Assembly: GCA_028716265.1 (NCBI GenBank)
Contig: JAQUQD010000022.1
Coordinates: 1 to 40,003 of the forward strand
DNA length: 40,003 nucleotides
Reading direction: 5' to 3'
From: Bacteroidales bacterium
GTDB taxonomy: Bacteria > Bacteroidota > Bacteroidia > Bacteroidales > JAGONC01
The notes under the pieces were generated by a model. It saw nothing but the letters and a program-made list of their open reading frames with translations, was not told the origin of the DNA and did no database searches. A program made the position numbers and the translations under genes. This document shows, in pieces, positions 8,927 through 17,184 of the stretch; the first letter of the stretch is position 1, and each line of letters begins with the position of its first letter.

Positions 8927-10027
8927 TCATTTCCCCAGCTTGTTCAGGGCGAAGGCGTATGCTCCGATCGAAACGGCCCGGCTGGTTCCCAGGCGTCGGA
9001 ATCCCACACCGATACGTTTCAGGGGATCGTACTTCATGGTTTTGCCAGAAAAGGGAACGTTTATCTCGCGGGTAGCCCCCTGCAGGAATACCTCCAGTTC
9101 TTTTGGATCCTCCAGGTTAAAGGCCCTGATCTCCATGCGTGGCAGAGCCGAGCCCTTTACCGTTTCAAAGGAAGCATTCATTTCCTGTACCAGTCGTGAC
9201 AGAAACAGCGGATAGGCCCGCGACAGTCCTCCCCCCAGCACCACCAACCCGTCCACCAGGGTGATGGCATTGGCGAACGTATCTCCTGCGACGATGGCCA
9301 GCTCTTCGAAAGCCTTTATGGCTGCAGCCTTGCTGCCCGGTCTCAGTCCCATACCGACCTCGTAGATATCCTTTGGAGAAATGGCCGAATGATCTCCCGA
9401 TTCCCTTGCGTACACACGCTGCACGCCCCGGATGCTGACGCTTTCCTCGGCACTGTAGTTGGCATAGAGCTTATTCCTCATCCGGTTCACCTCCGCCTGA
9501 GCGGAATTATCCCCTGTGAACAGCTCTCCTTTCGAGACGATCCCCCCGCCAAAGCCTGTACCAAAGGTGGCTCCGAAAAGGTTACGGTACCTTTTCGGGC
9601 TCTCTCTTTCCTCAAGCATGCGGTTGATCTCCGGTAACAGTCCTGCCAGCGCTTCTCCGTATGTAAACAGGTCTCCGTCGTTATTGATGAATACCGGTAT
9701 GCCAAATTGCTCTTCCAGCGCTGGCCCCAGCGCGACACCGCCCCGGAAGGTTGGCAGGTTCTCCAGGTCGCCGATGATGCCCTCCTCGTACTCGGCAGGT
9801 CCGGGGAAAGCAAAACTGATGGCCACCGGTTTATCCCTGAGCTGACGTTTCACCTCGCTGAATCCTTCGATGATGGTTCTCACCATTTTTTCAAGGGAAT
9901 CATGCCTGGCAGGCAGTACGTACGGCTGAAGGATCTCCTGTTCCCCCTGCACTGCGTTGAAGACGAGGTTTGTCCCGCCCGCATCCAGTGTCATGACGAT
10001 GCGTTGGTCCTTTTGAAGGCTGTTCAT
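8927..10027 (-). CDS. ROK family protein (sugar kinase-like)
   Basis: A cytoplasmic protein of 366 residues. The phosphate-binding motif DAGGTN is at 15-20, and FINNDGD at 113-119 carries the candidate catalytic Asp. GTGFGGGI at 156-163 matches the ROK glycine-rich segment, and VVLGGGLS near the C-terminus matches the adenosine-binding region. ROK proteins phosphorylate sugars such as glucose or N-acetylmannosamine, or act as sugar-responsive repressors. No N-terminal helix-turn-helix is present, so a kinase role is favoured. The usual ROK zinc site (GH followed by CxCGxxGC) is absent: the segment after GGGI has no Cys cluster. The substrate cannot be assigned. It lies 74 bp downstream of polA on the same strand, separated by a tandem-repeat tract. 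Confidence 0.82.
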   Translation of the reverse strand: MNSLQKDQRIVMTLDAGGTNLVFNAVQGEQEILQPYVLPARHDSLEKMVRTIIEGFSEVKRQLRDKPVAISFAFPGPAEYEEGIIGDLENLPTFRGGVALGPALEEQFGIPVFINNDGDLFTYGEALAGLLPEINRMLEERESPKRYRNLFGATFGTGFGGGIVSKGELFTGDNSAQAEVNRMRNKLYANYSAEESVSIRGVQRVYARESGDHSAISPKDIYEVGMGLRPGSKAAAIKAFEELAIVAGDTFANAITLVDGLVVLGGGLSRAYPLFLSRLVQEMNASFETVKGSALPRMEIRAFNLEDPKELEVFLQGATREINVPFSGKTMKYDPLKRIGVGFRRLGTSRAVSIGAYAFALNKLGK

Positions 10028-10042
10028 AAAACCACTTTATTA

Positions 10043-10100
10043 ATTGTCAAATTGTCAAATTGTTAAATTGTTAAACTGCTGACTGCTGACCGCTGACTGA
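10043..10100. repeat. Two abutting short tandem repeats between polA and the ROK gene
   Basis: Four copies of the 8-mer ATTGTYAA (10043-10074) run directly into 3.7 copies of a 7-mer ACTGCTG (10075-10100). The tract fills nearly the whole 74-bp gap and ends one base before the polA stop codon. No hairpin or promoter consensus is evident. Confidence 0.85.
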
Positions 10101-10101
10101 T

Positions 10102-12933
10102 TCAGTGCGCATCCAGCCAGTTCTCCCCGGCATCCATTTCCACCTCGATGGGAACCTGCATGGGGATTGCATACTTCATCCTGTCTGTCACGATGAACTG
10201 GAGAAGCTCCACCTCGTCCCTGTGGGCGTCGAAGACAAGCTCGTCGTGCACCTGCAGGATCATTCTGGATCTCAGCTTCCTCGTTTCCATCTCATTGAAA
10301 ATGCCGATCATGGCGATCTTGATCATGTCCGCCGCCGAGCCCTGGATGGGTGCGTTGATGGCGTTACGCTCGGCGAAACCCCTTACCACGGCGTTCGCCG
10401 AAGTGATGTCCTTGATGTACCTGCGTCGTTTCATCAGTGTTTCCACGTATCCTTTCTCTCGCGCAAAGGCAATTGTCCGGTCCATATATTCCCTGATACC
10501 CGGGTATTTGGCGAAATATTGTTCGATGATCGCAGCAGCTTCCCGGCGGGGTATGCCAAGGCGCTCGGCCAATCCGAAGGCGGAAATACCGTAAATGATC
10601 CCGAAATTGACCGTTTTGGCATTCCGACGCATCTCTTTGGATACCAGCTCTATATCCACCCCGTATACCTTTGCCGCCGTGGCCGTGTGAATATCCTGTC
10701 CCATCCGGAAAGCCTTCATCATCCCCTCGTCCCCGCTGATCTCAGCAATGATCCTGAGCTCGATCTGCGAATAATCGGCCGAAAGAAGAATGTAATCCCT
10801 GTTCCTCGGAACGAATGCCTTTCGTATCTCCCTGCCTCTTTCCGTGCGAATGGGAATGTTCTGCATGTTCGGATTGTTGGAGCTCAGGCGCCCCGTTGCC
10901 GCCACGGCCTGATTGTAGGAGGTGTGGATCCGCCCGGTGCGCGGATTGACGAGCCCGGGAAGGGTGTCAATGTAGGTGGATTTGAGCTTAGTAAGCGACC
11001 GGTAGTCAAGGATGTTCTGGATGATCGGGTGCTTGTTGACCAGCTTGATCAGCACATCCTCCCCCGTGGAGTACTGCCTGGTCTGGGTCAGCTTCGGATT
11101 ATCGATGATCCGGAGCTTCTCGAACAGGATCTCCCCCAGCTGCCGGGGCGATGCAATATTGAAATGAACCCCCGCCTGATCATAAATGATCTTTTCCAGG
11201 TCCTTTATTTCCAGTTCCAGCTGGCTTGAATACTCATTCAGGATCTGGATATCCACCCTGACTCCTTCCGCTTCCATGGATGCCAGCACGGGCACCAGCG
11301 GCATCTCCACCTCGTCGAAGAGCTTCCGCGTTCCGGTTTCCTGCAGGAGCGGCTCAAAGACCTTTTTTAACTGCAGGGTGACATCCGCATCTTCTGCGGC
11401 GTATTCCTTGACGACCTCCGTGTCCACCTCCAGCATGCTCAGCTGACCCTTTCCTTTCTTTCCGATAAGAGCTTCGATGGGGACGGGTGAATAGTTCAGG
11501 TACGTTTCGGCCAGTACATCCATGTTGTGACGCATATCCGGCTGAAGAAGGTAATGGGCCAGCATGGTGTCGAACATCCTCCCCCTGACCTCGATCCCGT
11601 ACCATTTGAGCATGGCCAGATCGAATTTCATGTTCTGCCCGACCTTTTCGATAGAGGGATCCTCCAACGGGGACTTGAATTCCTGCAGGATGGCGAAGGC
11701 ATCTTCCCATAACGGAGGCAACGGGACATACCACGCCTTGCGAGGCTCGAAGGCAAACGACAGCCCCACCAGCTGGGCATTGTTGGGATCCAGACCGGTG
11801 GTCTCTGTATCAAAGCAGAAACTGGTCTGCCTGGTGAGCAGACGGGCCAGGTCCGTTCGTTTTTCAGCAGTATCCGCCAGAAGGTAGGTGTGCCCGACTG
11901 TGTGTATGGTCTGCATGCCACCCGGTCCGGCCTCCTCGGGAATGTCCTGCCCCGACTGGCTGAAAAGATCCTGCTGTACCCCCTCCCTTCCCAGATATTG
12001 ACCTGGCTTTTCGACGGAAAAATCCGTGAAGACGCGCTGCGCAAACGTGCGGAACTCGATTTCCTCGAACAGCTTGCGTAGTTCTTCCATATCCGGGGGT
12101 GCAATCTTCAACTCATCTTCGTCCAGCTCTACAGGCGTATCCAGCATAATGGTGGCCAGCTGTTTCGACTGCAGTGCCTGCTCCCTGTATGCCTCGATGT
12201 TTTCTCTGAGTCTTCCTTTCAATTCATGGGAATGCTCGAACAGGTTCTCGATGGTGCCATACTGGCTGATCAGTTTTTTGGCGATCACCTCGCCGATACC
12301 CGGAATACCCGGAATGTTGTCGGAGACATCCCCCCAGAGGCCCAGGATATCGATCACCTGGGAGGGATGTTCGATATCGTATTTTTTACGGATGTCGTCA
12401 ACGCCCAGTATCTCAGCTGGATTGCCCATCCTGCCGGGTTTGTAGATAAATGTCCTGTCCGAGACCAGCTGCCCGAAATCCTTATCCGGAGTCATCATGT
12501 ACGTGATGAAGCCCGTGTTTTCCGCTTTTTTGGCCAGGGTGCCGATGATATCATCGGCTTCATATCCTTCCTTTTCGAGGACGGGGATCTGAAATCCTCT
12601 CAGCAACCTTCGGATATAGGGAAGAGAAAGGGCGATGTCTTCCGGCATCTTTTCGCGGTGAGCCTTGTACTCTTCGAATTCAATATGCCTCAGGGTGGGC
12701 GCAAAGCTGTCGAAGGCAACGGCAATATGGGTTGGCTTTTCATTTTTCAGAACATCATAGAGACTGTTCGCAAACCCGAAGATGGCAGAGGTGTTCATAC
12801 CATAGGAGGTGATCCGGGGATTTTTGCTGAATGCGAAATATGCCCTGTAGATCAGGGCCATGGCATCGAGGAGGAACAGCTTTTTTTGGGGCGGCATAAC
12901 CATGGGCGTTTCATTGCAAAAGTAGTGATTCAT
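10102..12933 (-). CDS. polA: DNA polymerase I
   Basis: A repair and Okazaki-fragment processing polymerase of 943 residues, the usual length for a three-domain Pol I. The N-terminal 5'-3' exonuclease domain (about 15-305) starts at KKLFLLDAMALIYRAYFAF and contains the GEVIAKKL helix-hairpin-helix. The 3'-5' exonuclease domain (about 355-545) has an intact Exo I motif DTETTG, so proofreading is likely. The polymerase domain (about 560-943) carries motif A (DYSQIELR), motif B (RRNAKTVNFGIIYG) and motif C (QVHDELVFD). The ATG at 12933 gives a 13-residue leader before the conserved start; ATGs at 12903 or 12897 are alternatives and may be more likely. It is divergent from phoH across a 393-bp gap that holds a hairpin repeat. 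Confidence 0.98.
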   Translation of the reverse strand: MNHYFCNETPMVMPPQKKLFLLDAMALIYRAYFAFSKNPRITSYGMNTSAIFGFANSLYDVLKNEKPTHIAVAFDSFAPTLRHIEFEEYKAHREKMPEDIALSLPYIRRLLRGFQIPVLEKEGYEADDIIGTLAKKAENTGFITYMMTPDKDFGQLVSDRTFIYKPGRMGNPAEILGVDDIRKKYDIEHPSQVIDILGLWGDVSDNIPGIPGIGEVIAKKLISQYGTIENLFEHSHELKGRLRENIEAYREQALQSKQLATIMLDTPVELDEDELKIAPPDMEELRKLFEEIEFRTFAQRVFTDFSVEKPGQYLGREGVQQDLFSQSGQDIPEEAGPGGMQTIHTVGHTYLLADTAEKRTDLARLLTRQTSFCFDTETTGLDPNNAQLVGLSFAFEPRKAWYVPLPPLWEDAFAILQEFKSPLEDPSIEKVGQNMKFDLAMLKWYGIEVRGRMFDTMLAHYLLQPDMRHNMDVLAETYLNYSPVPIEALIGKKGKGQLSMLEVDTEVVKEYAAEDADVTLQLKKVFEPLLQETGTRKLFDEVEMPLVPVLASMEAEGVRVDIQILNEYSSQLELEIKDLEKIIYDQAGVHFNIASPRQLGEILFEKLRIIDNPKLTQTRQYSTGEDVLIKLVNKHPIIQNILDYRSLTKLKSTYIDTLPGLVNPRTGRIHTSYNQAVAATGRLSSNNPNMQNIPIRTERGREIRKAFVPRNRDYILLSADYSQIELRIIAEISGDEGMMKAFRMGQDIHTATAAKVYGVDIELVSKEMRRNAKTVNFGIIYGISAFGLAERLGIPRREAAAIIEQYFAKYPGIREYMDRTIAFAREKGYVETLMKRRRYIKDITSANAVVRGFAERNAINAPIQGSAADMIKIAMIGIFNEMETRKLRSRMILQVHDELVFDAHRDEVELLQFIVTDRMKYAIPMQVPIEVEMDAGENWLDAH

Positions 12934-12980
12934 AGCAAATGAAAAGGTGCCTGGCTTTGAATTTTACTCTTTGATGTACC

Positions 12981-13160
12981 CTACCCCTGCACGAGGGTGT
13001 GTCAAAATACAATTTAACCACGGAGTGCACGGAGGATTCACGGAGAACACGGAGTTTAAATGACTCGTTATCAGCCCTCTGTGTTCTCTGTATTACTTTG
13101 TGATCTCTGTGGTTTAATAAAAATCATGCATTTTGACCAGCCCTGACGGGGGAGGGGTAA
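12981..13160. repeat. Dispersed palindromic intergenic repeat, copy A
   Basis: About 180 bp with imperfect terminal inverted repeats: a left arm running from CTACCCCT to GGTGTGTCAAAAT, and a right arm running from ATTTTGACCAGCCCT to GAGGGGTAA. Inside, the left half carries repeated CGGAG words (AACCACGGAG, CACGGAGG, CACGGAG). The right half carries their complements (CTCTGTG, CTCTGTGGTTTA). The whole would fold into one long imperfect hairpin. A clearly related copy is at 31510-31686. There is no coding capacity and no transposase. Confidence 0.85.
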
Positions 13161-13223
13161 ATGGGTAAATTCCCGAGGGCTCACCCTGCGGTTCATACCT
13201 GTGATCTTCTGCCATATTACATG

Positions 13224-13245
13224 TATCAACACCCTTCTGTTGATA
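13224..13245. promoter_or_regulatory. Perfect 8-bp dyad upstream of phoH
   Basis: TATCAACA and TGTTGATA are separated by CCCTTC. The dyad lies 81 bp before the phoH start and about 40 bp upstream of the candidate -7 box, so it could be an operator. It could also be a simple hairpin; no regulator can be named. Confidence 0.35.
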
Positions 13246-13326
13246 TTCCTCTAATATCAGTTGTAATCCCTCTGATTGAAGTGGCTAACTTTACAGTTGG
13301 TTCGTTGATATCCTAAAACTGACGAC

Positions 13327-14664
13327 ATGCCCCGAAAAAAGTCTGGCCCAAAAAAGATCTTCGTTCTTGACACCTCCGTCGTACTTTATAATCACAATGC
13401 GATCCAAAGTTTTGAAGATAATGACATAGCGATTCCCATAACCGTTCTGGAAGAGCTGGATAACTTCAAGAAAGGGAACGAGATCATCAATTTTGAGGCG
13501 AGGGAGTTCATCCGCATCATGGACAAACTCTCTGAACGTTCCACGCTTCGCGAATGGATCCCACTGGGCACTCCCAACAGCGGAAGCGTGAAAGTGGTCA
13601 TGAATGAATCCAGTGAGCTGGATGCGCGGGAGATCTTTGGCGATGACAAGCCTGACCACCGGATACTCAATGCCGCCCTGGTCATGGAAAGGGATTATCC
13701 TGACCGGAATGTCATTGTGGTCACCAAAGATATCAACCTACGGTTGAAAGCCAAATCCCTGGATCTGCAGGCAGAAGATTTCGAGACCGGCAAGATCAAG
13801 AACGTCGAGGAACTCTATACCGGTAAAACATTGATCGAGAATCTCTCCAGAAAGGTCATCGATTCTCTTTACCAAAAGGGCTATTGTACCCCAAAGGATC
13901 TCAAGATCAAAGATCTGATCCCCAACCAGTATTTTATACTGAAGAATACCACCACCTCCGCACTGGGAAATTTCAATCCGATCACTGGACGGATTGAGCG
14001 GGTCGAGAAACGGTCGGCCTATAAGATCACCCCGCGCAACGCCGAACAGGTGTTTGCACTACATGCCGTGCTGAATCCGGATGTCAAGCTGGTCACCCTT
14101 CAGGGCGTGGCGGGTACCGGCAAAACGCTGCTGGCCCTGGCGGGAGCACTGGAACAAAAACGGAACTTCAAGCAGGTCTTCCTGTCACGCCCGATCGTGC
14201 CCTTAAGCAATAAAGACATCGGCTACCTTCCGGGTGACATCAAGTCGAAGCTGAATCCGTACATGGAGCCGCTATTCGATAACCTGAAATTCATCCAGAA
14301 CCAGTACAGCGAGAAGGACAAGGAGTTCAAGACGATTAACGACTGCATCCAGAACGAGAAGCTGGTGATCACCCCCCTGGCATATATACGCGGGCGAAGC
14401 ATCTCCAACGTGTATTTCATCGTGGATGAGGCCCAGAACCTCACCCCGCATGAAGTGAAGACCATCATCACCCGCGCCGGCGAAAACACCAAGATCGTCT
14501 TCACAGGGGACATCTACCAGATCGATACACCCTACCTGGACTCCCAGAGCAACGGCCTCTCGTACCTGATCGATAAGATCAAGAACCATCCGATCTACGC
14601 GCACATCCGGCTCGAAAAAGGCGAACGCTCGGAGTTGGCGAATCTGGCAAGTGAGTTGCTCTGA
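13327..14664 (+). CDS. PhoH2-type protein: PIN domain ribonuclease fused to PhoH ATPase
   Basis: A cytoplasmic protein of 445 residues. The N-terminal PIN domain (about 10-155) has FVLDTSV with Asp15, a conserved acidic Glu43 in LEELD, and DxxI-type acids further on, which fits a metal-dependent RNase. The C-terminal PhoH domain (about 230-445) has Walker A GVAGTGKT at 260-267 and Walker B FIVDEAQN with Asp367-Glu368. Characterised PhoH2 proteins couple RNA unwinding to cleavage; that function is inferred here by family. It starts at ATG 13327, 34 bp after a near-consensus -7 box, and is divergent from polA. Its 3' end faces the M28 gene. Confidence 0.93.
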   Translation: MPRKKSGPKKIFVLDTSVVLYNHNAIQSFEDNDIAIPITVLEELDNFKKGNEIINFEAREFIRIMDKLSERSTLREWIPLGTPNSGSVKVVMNESSELDAREIFGDDKPDHRILNAALVMERDYPDRNVIVVTKDINLRLKAKSLDLQAEDFETGKIKNVEELYTGKTLIENLSRKVIDSLYQKGYCTPKDLKIKDLIPNQYFILKNTTTSALGNFNPITGRIERVEKRSAYKITPRNAEQVFALHAVLNPDVKLVTLQGVAGTGKTLLALAGALEQKRNFKQVFLSRPIVPLSNKDIGYLPGDIKSKLNPYMEPLFDNLKFIQNQYSEKDKEFKTINDCIQNEKLVITPLAYIRGRSISNVYFIVDEAQNLTPHEVKTIITRAGENTKIVFTGDIYQIDTPYLDSQSNGLSYLIDKIKNHPIYAHIRLEKGERSELANLASELL

Positions 14665-14747
14665 TGGTCTGCAGGTCTTCAGGTTCCCGGGTCTTCAGAC
14701 ATGAGATGCAGGAAGCGGCAGGCTGAAGGCAGAAAGCAGATTTGAAA

Positions 14748-14783
14748 TTTGGGATTTGTTTGGGATTTGGATTTTGGGATTTG
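14748..14783. repeat. Three copies of TTTGGGATTTG
   Basis: The 11-mer TTTGGGATTTG occurs at 14748, 14759 and 14773, inside the convergent phoH/M28 gap and ending just before the M28 stop codon. On the other strand it reads CAAATCCCAAA, similar in style to the tract at 27972-28024. Confidence 0.7.
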
Positions 14784-14784
14784 T

Positions 14785-15783
14785 CTAACCCTCCTCATAG
14801 ATCACCTCCAGCACCGTCTGCCCCACCACCTTCAGCATGTACGGATCGATCTTGTCGAGCGTATCTTCCGTAGTGTGCCAGTAGTTAAAAAAACTTCCGT
14901 TGGTGGAATTCGGATCCAGGTGGATGATATCGATGGTCGGTATCCGCCGGATCTTGTTGATGTAGTAGTGATCATCGTTGATAAGTCCTCCATCATCGTA
15001 GATGAAATATTCCCCAAAGCCGGCCTGATGCGCCTTGTTCCATACCTTGTTATGAATGTCCGGCGCATAGTAACTTGAAAAGGCTTCCCGGGGGAACCTG
15101 GCCCCGGCCGCTCCCACCATGTCGAGCAGGATCCCGAACCGGGCCGTGTAACCAGGCATATGCGGATTGTTTGCCCAGTATTGCGATCCCAGCCCCCAGA
15201 AATCATTACCGCTCCGGATCTGACTATCCTCCGGAGGACCGTAATCTTCCGCGTCGAAGAAGATGATGTCAACTCCGATCCCCGGCGCAGCCAGACTCAG
15301 TTGCCGTGCCACTTCGATTAAGACACCCACTCCGCTGGCACCGTCGTTGGCACCTGTGACCGGAGTCTTCCTCAGCGCCGGATCGGGATCGTGATCAGCG
15401 ATGTGACGGGAATCCCAATGGGCGCAAAGCAACACCCTGGCTTTTTCCCCGGGCCGGAATGAGGCGATGATGTTATTGAAATTCAGTACTGTACCATCAT
15501 AGGCACGCACTTTCCCCTTCTGCTCAATCACATCCGGGGTGTACTGCCGCATCTTCCCTGCCAGGTACCGCGCACACGCCCTGTGCGCTTCCGTATTGGG
15601 AATCCTCGGGCCGAAATCCACCTGCGCCCTGACAAAACCAAAGGCTGAATCAGCATTGAAGGCCGGTACCGCCACCTTTTGCTCCACGGTCTGTGGTTCA
15701 GGAGGAGCGGGCTTTTCTTTCCTTTTGCATCCCACGGTGAAAAGCAGGATGAAAATGAATACGAAGAAAAGGAGTTTATTCAT
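14785..15783 (-). CDS. M28 family metallopeptidase / glutaminyl-peptide cyclotransferase-like lipoprotein
   Basis: A protein of 332 residues with a lipoprotein signal (lipobox FTVGC, Cys19) and a basic, Pro-rich linker, so it is probably membrane-anchored in the periplasm or at the surface. The fold signatures are CAHWDSR (120-126), GANDGASG (145-152; Asp147 a zinc ligand), FFDAEDYG (175-182; Glu179 catalytic, Asp180 ligand), LLDMVG (219-224) and YWHTTEDTLDKI with His303. The pattern matches secreted glutaminyl cyclases in the M28 family better than aminopeptidases. These cyclases convert N-terminal Gln to pyroglutamate on exported proteins, and Bacteroidota are rich in such N-termini. Enzyme activity is inferred; an aminopeptidase role cannot be excluded. 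It is separated from the upstream kinase gene by 45 bp on the same strand. Confidence 0.85.
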   Translation of the reverse strand: MNKLLFFVFIFILLFTVGCKRKEKPAPPEPQTVEQKVAVPAFNADSAFGFVRAQVDFGPRIPNTEAHRACARYLAGKMRQYTPDVIEQKGKVRAYDGTVLNFNNIIASFRPGEKARVLLCAHWDSRHIADHDPDPALRKTPVTGANDGASGVGVLIEVARQLSLAAPGIGVDIIFFDAEDYGPPEDSQIRSGNDFWGLGSQYWANNPHMPGYTARFGILLDMVGAAGARFPREAFSSYYAPDIHNKVWNKAHQAGFGEYFIYDDGGLINDDHYYINKIRRIPTIDIIHLDPNSTNGSFFNYWHTTEDTLDKIDPYMLKVVGQTVLEVIYEEG

Positions 15784-15828
15784 GGTGTAATTGATTAAAA
15801 GTAAGGATGAAGAATGAAGGATTTTTGA

Positions 15829-17184
15829 TTAAAACATCAATGTAAACGTCGTTCCTTCTCCGGGCAACGACTTCACCGTGATCGTCCCTTTGTGCAGGTG
15901 CATGATCTGCCTGGAAAGACTAAGACCGATCCCGGAGCCCTCTTTCTTTGATGTAAAGAATGGCATGAAGATCTTGTCGATGATATCCGGCTTGATGCCA
16001 TGGCCGTTATCGATCAGCTCAATGATCACCCTGCCGGCGCTGGTGGTTAGCGCCCGTGCGGTAATCAGCGGATTTTCCCTGCTCTTGAGCGCATCGATGG
16101 CGTTCAGTACCAGGTTGATGATCACCTGATCCACCAGGTCGGGATCAGCCGTCATCATCAGGTTGTCAGGGGTGATGACACAGGAGCATTGGATACCGTG
16201 CGGCTCCAGCTTTGGCTTTAAAAGCATCAGGTTCCTGTCAAAAAGTTCTTTTACTGGAAAATACCTGAAGTTGGGTTTTGGAACCCGTGTCAGGTTGCGA
16301 TAGGTCTCAACGAAGTTCAGCAGTCCCTGGCTCCTTCCCTGAATCGTCCTCAGGGCGGTTTCCACCGAGTCGATATCTTCATCGTCCAGCTTCCGGAGGC
16401 AGTATGTGTCCCCACGGCGCTCAAACAGCATGTCATTGACAGTGACTGCCAGTGAGGAGATCGGTGTGATCGAATTCATGATCTCGTGAGTAAGCACCCT
16501 GATCAGGCGCTGCCAGGATTCAACCTCCTTCTCTTCCAGCTCGGAGCTGATGTTCTGGAGCGATACCAGCGTAAAATCCTCCCCCCTCATCCGGAACATG
16601 GTCGCATAAACGGATACCTGAAGAAATTCGTCCTGGATGAATAGTTTCATGAGCATCTTGTCCTCCGATTTCATGGAGAGCAGGATCGTGGGCAGATCCT
16701 CCTTCACTTTGGTCAGTTCGGAGAGATGCTTGAGGTAGTTGATGCGCAGCAGCCGCTTCAGGGAATTGTTGATGATATCCACTTTACCATCTTTGCGAAA
16801 AGCGATGACCCCGATGCTGATGTGTTGCAGGAGGGTTTGCAGATAATGGTAATGCTCTTCCTTTTCGGTCCGGGTGCTCTTGAATTCCTGAATGACGTCG
16901 TTGAGCGCCTGGTTGAGCTGCTGAAAGCTTTTACCCATGCCGGGATCGGAGAACGAGGTGCTGAAATCGCTGTGGCGGATGCTTTCCAGGAAATGCGTCA
17001 GCTTGTAATTGGTCCGCTCCACGAACCTGATCAGGTCATATACCTGGAACACGATGATCCCTCCAAGGATGATGCTGGTGATGATATGCTTAGCCTGTGT
17101 CAACAGAACTGCCAGCGCAATGATGGCGGCAGCCAGCAACATCACCCTGAGGATGACCAGGAACCGGAAATCTCTAAAGACCAT
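15829..17184 (-). CDS. NtrY-like membrane sensor histidine kinase
   Basis: Start placed at ATG 17184 (451 residues), because an upstream in-frame start at 17226 would overlap the preceding gene by 53 bp; this start overlaps it by 11 bp. Two membrane helices (about 8-28 and 33-50) with almost no periplasmic loop suggest sensing in the membrane or cytoplasm. A HAMP/PAS-like region follows (about 60-215). The phospho-acceptor is His233 in LTHEIMNSITP. The ATPase domain has an N box (NLVLNAIDAL), DNGHGI, FMPFFTSKKEGSGIGLSLS and GEGTTF. It is translationally coupled to the NtrC-like gene, its evident partner. The signal sensed is unknown. Confidence 0.9.
   Translation of the reverse strand: MVFRDFRFLVILRVMLLAAAIIALAVLLTQAKHIITSIILGGIIVFQVYDLIRFVERTNYKLTHFLESIRHSDFSTSFSDPGMGKSFQQLNQALNDVIQEFKSTRTEKEEHYHYLQTLLQHISIGVIAFRKDGKVDIINNSLKRLLRINYLKHLSELTKVKEDLPTILLSMKSEDKMLMKLFIQDEFLQVSVYATMFRMRGEDFTLVSLQNISSELEEKEVESWQRLIRVLTHEIMNSITPISSLAVTVNDMLFERRGDTYCLRKLDDEDIDSVETALRTIQGRSQGLLNFVETYRNLTRVPKPNFRYFPVKELFDRNLMLLKPKLEPHGIQCSCVITPDNLMMTADPDLVDQVIINLVLNAIDALKSRENPLITARALTTSAGRVIIELIDNGHGIKPDIIDKIFMPFFTSKKEGSGIGLSLSRQIMHLHKGTITVKSLPGEGTTFTLMF

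Larger units (their letters stand above)
12934..13326. other. polA/phoH divergent intergenic region
   Basis: A 393-bp gap without a gene. It contains the roughly 180-bp hairpin repeat copy A (12981-13160) and a perfect 8-bp dyad (13224-13245). A near-consensus -7 box TAACTTTA lies at 13286-13293, 34 bp before phoH, with a TTG at 13261-13263 that could act as a weak -33 element. A GTTGATAT-type word occurs at about 13239 and again at about 13304. No convincing polA promoter was found. Confidence 0.5.

Noticed and set aside
10105..11229. A 374-codon plus-strand open frame opposite polA
   Set aside because: Long, but fully antisense to conserved polymerase motifs A, B and C; its protein shows no recognisable pattern.
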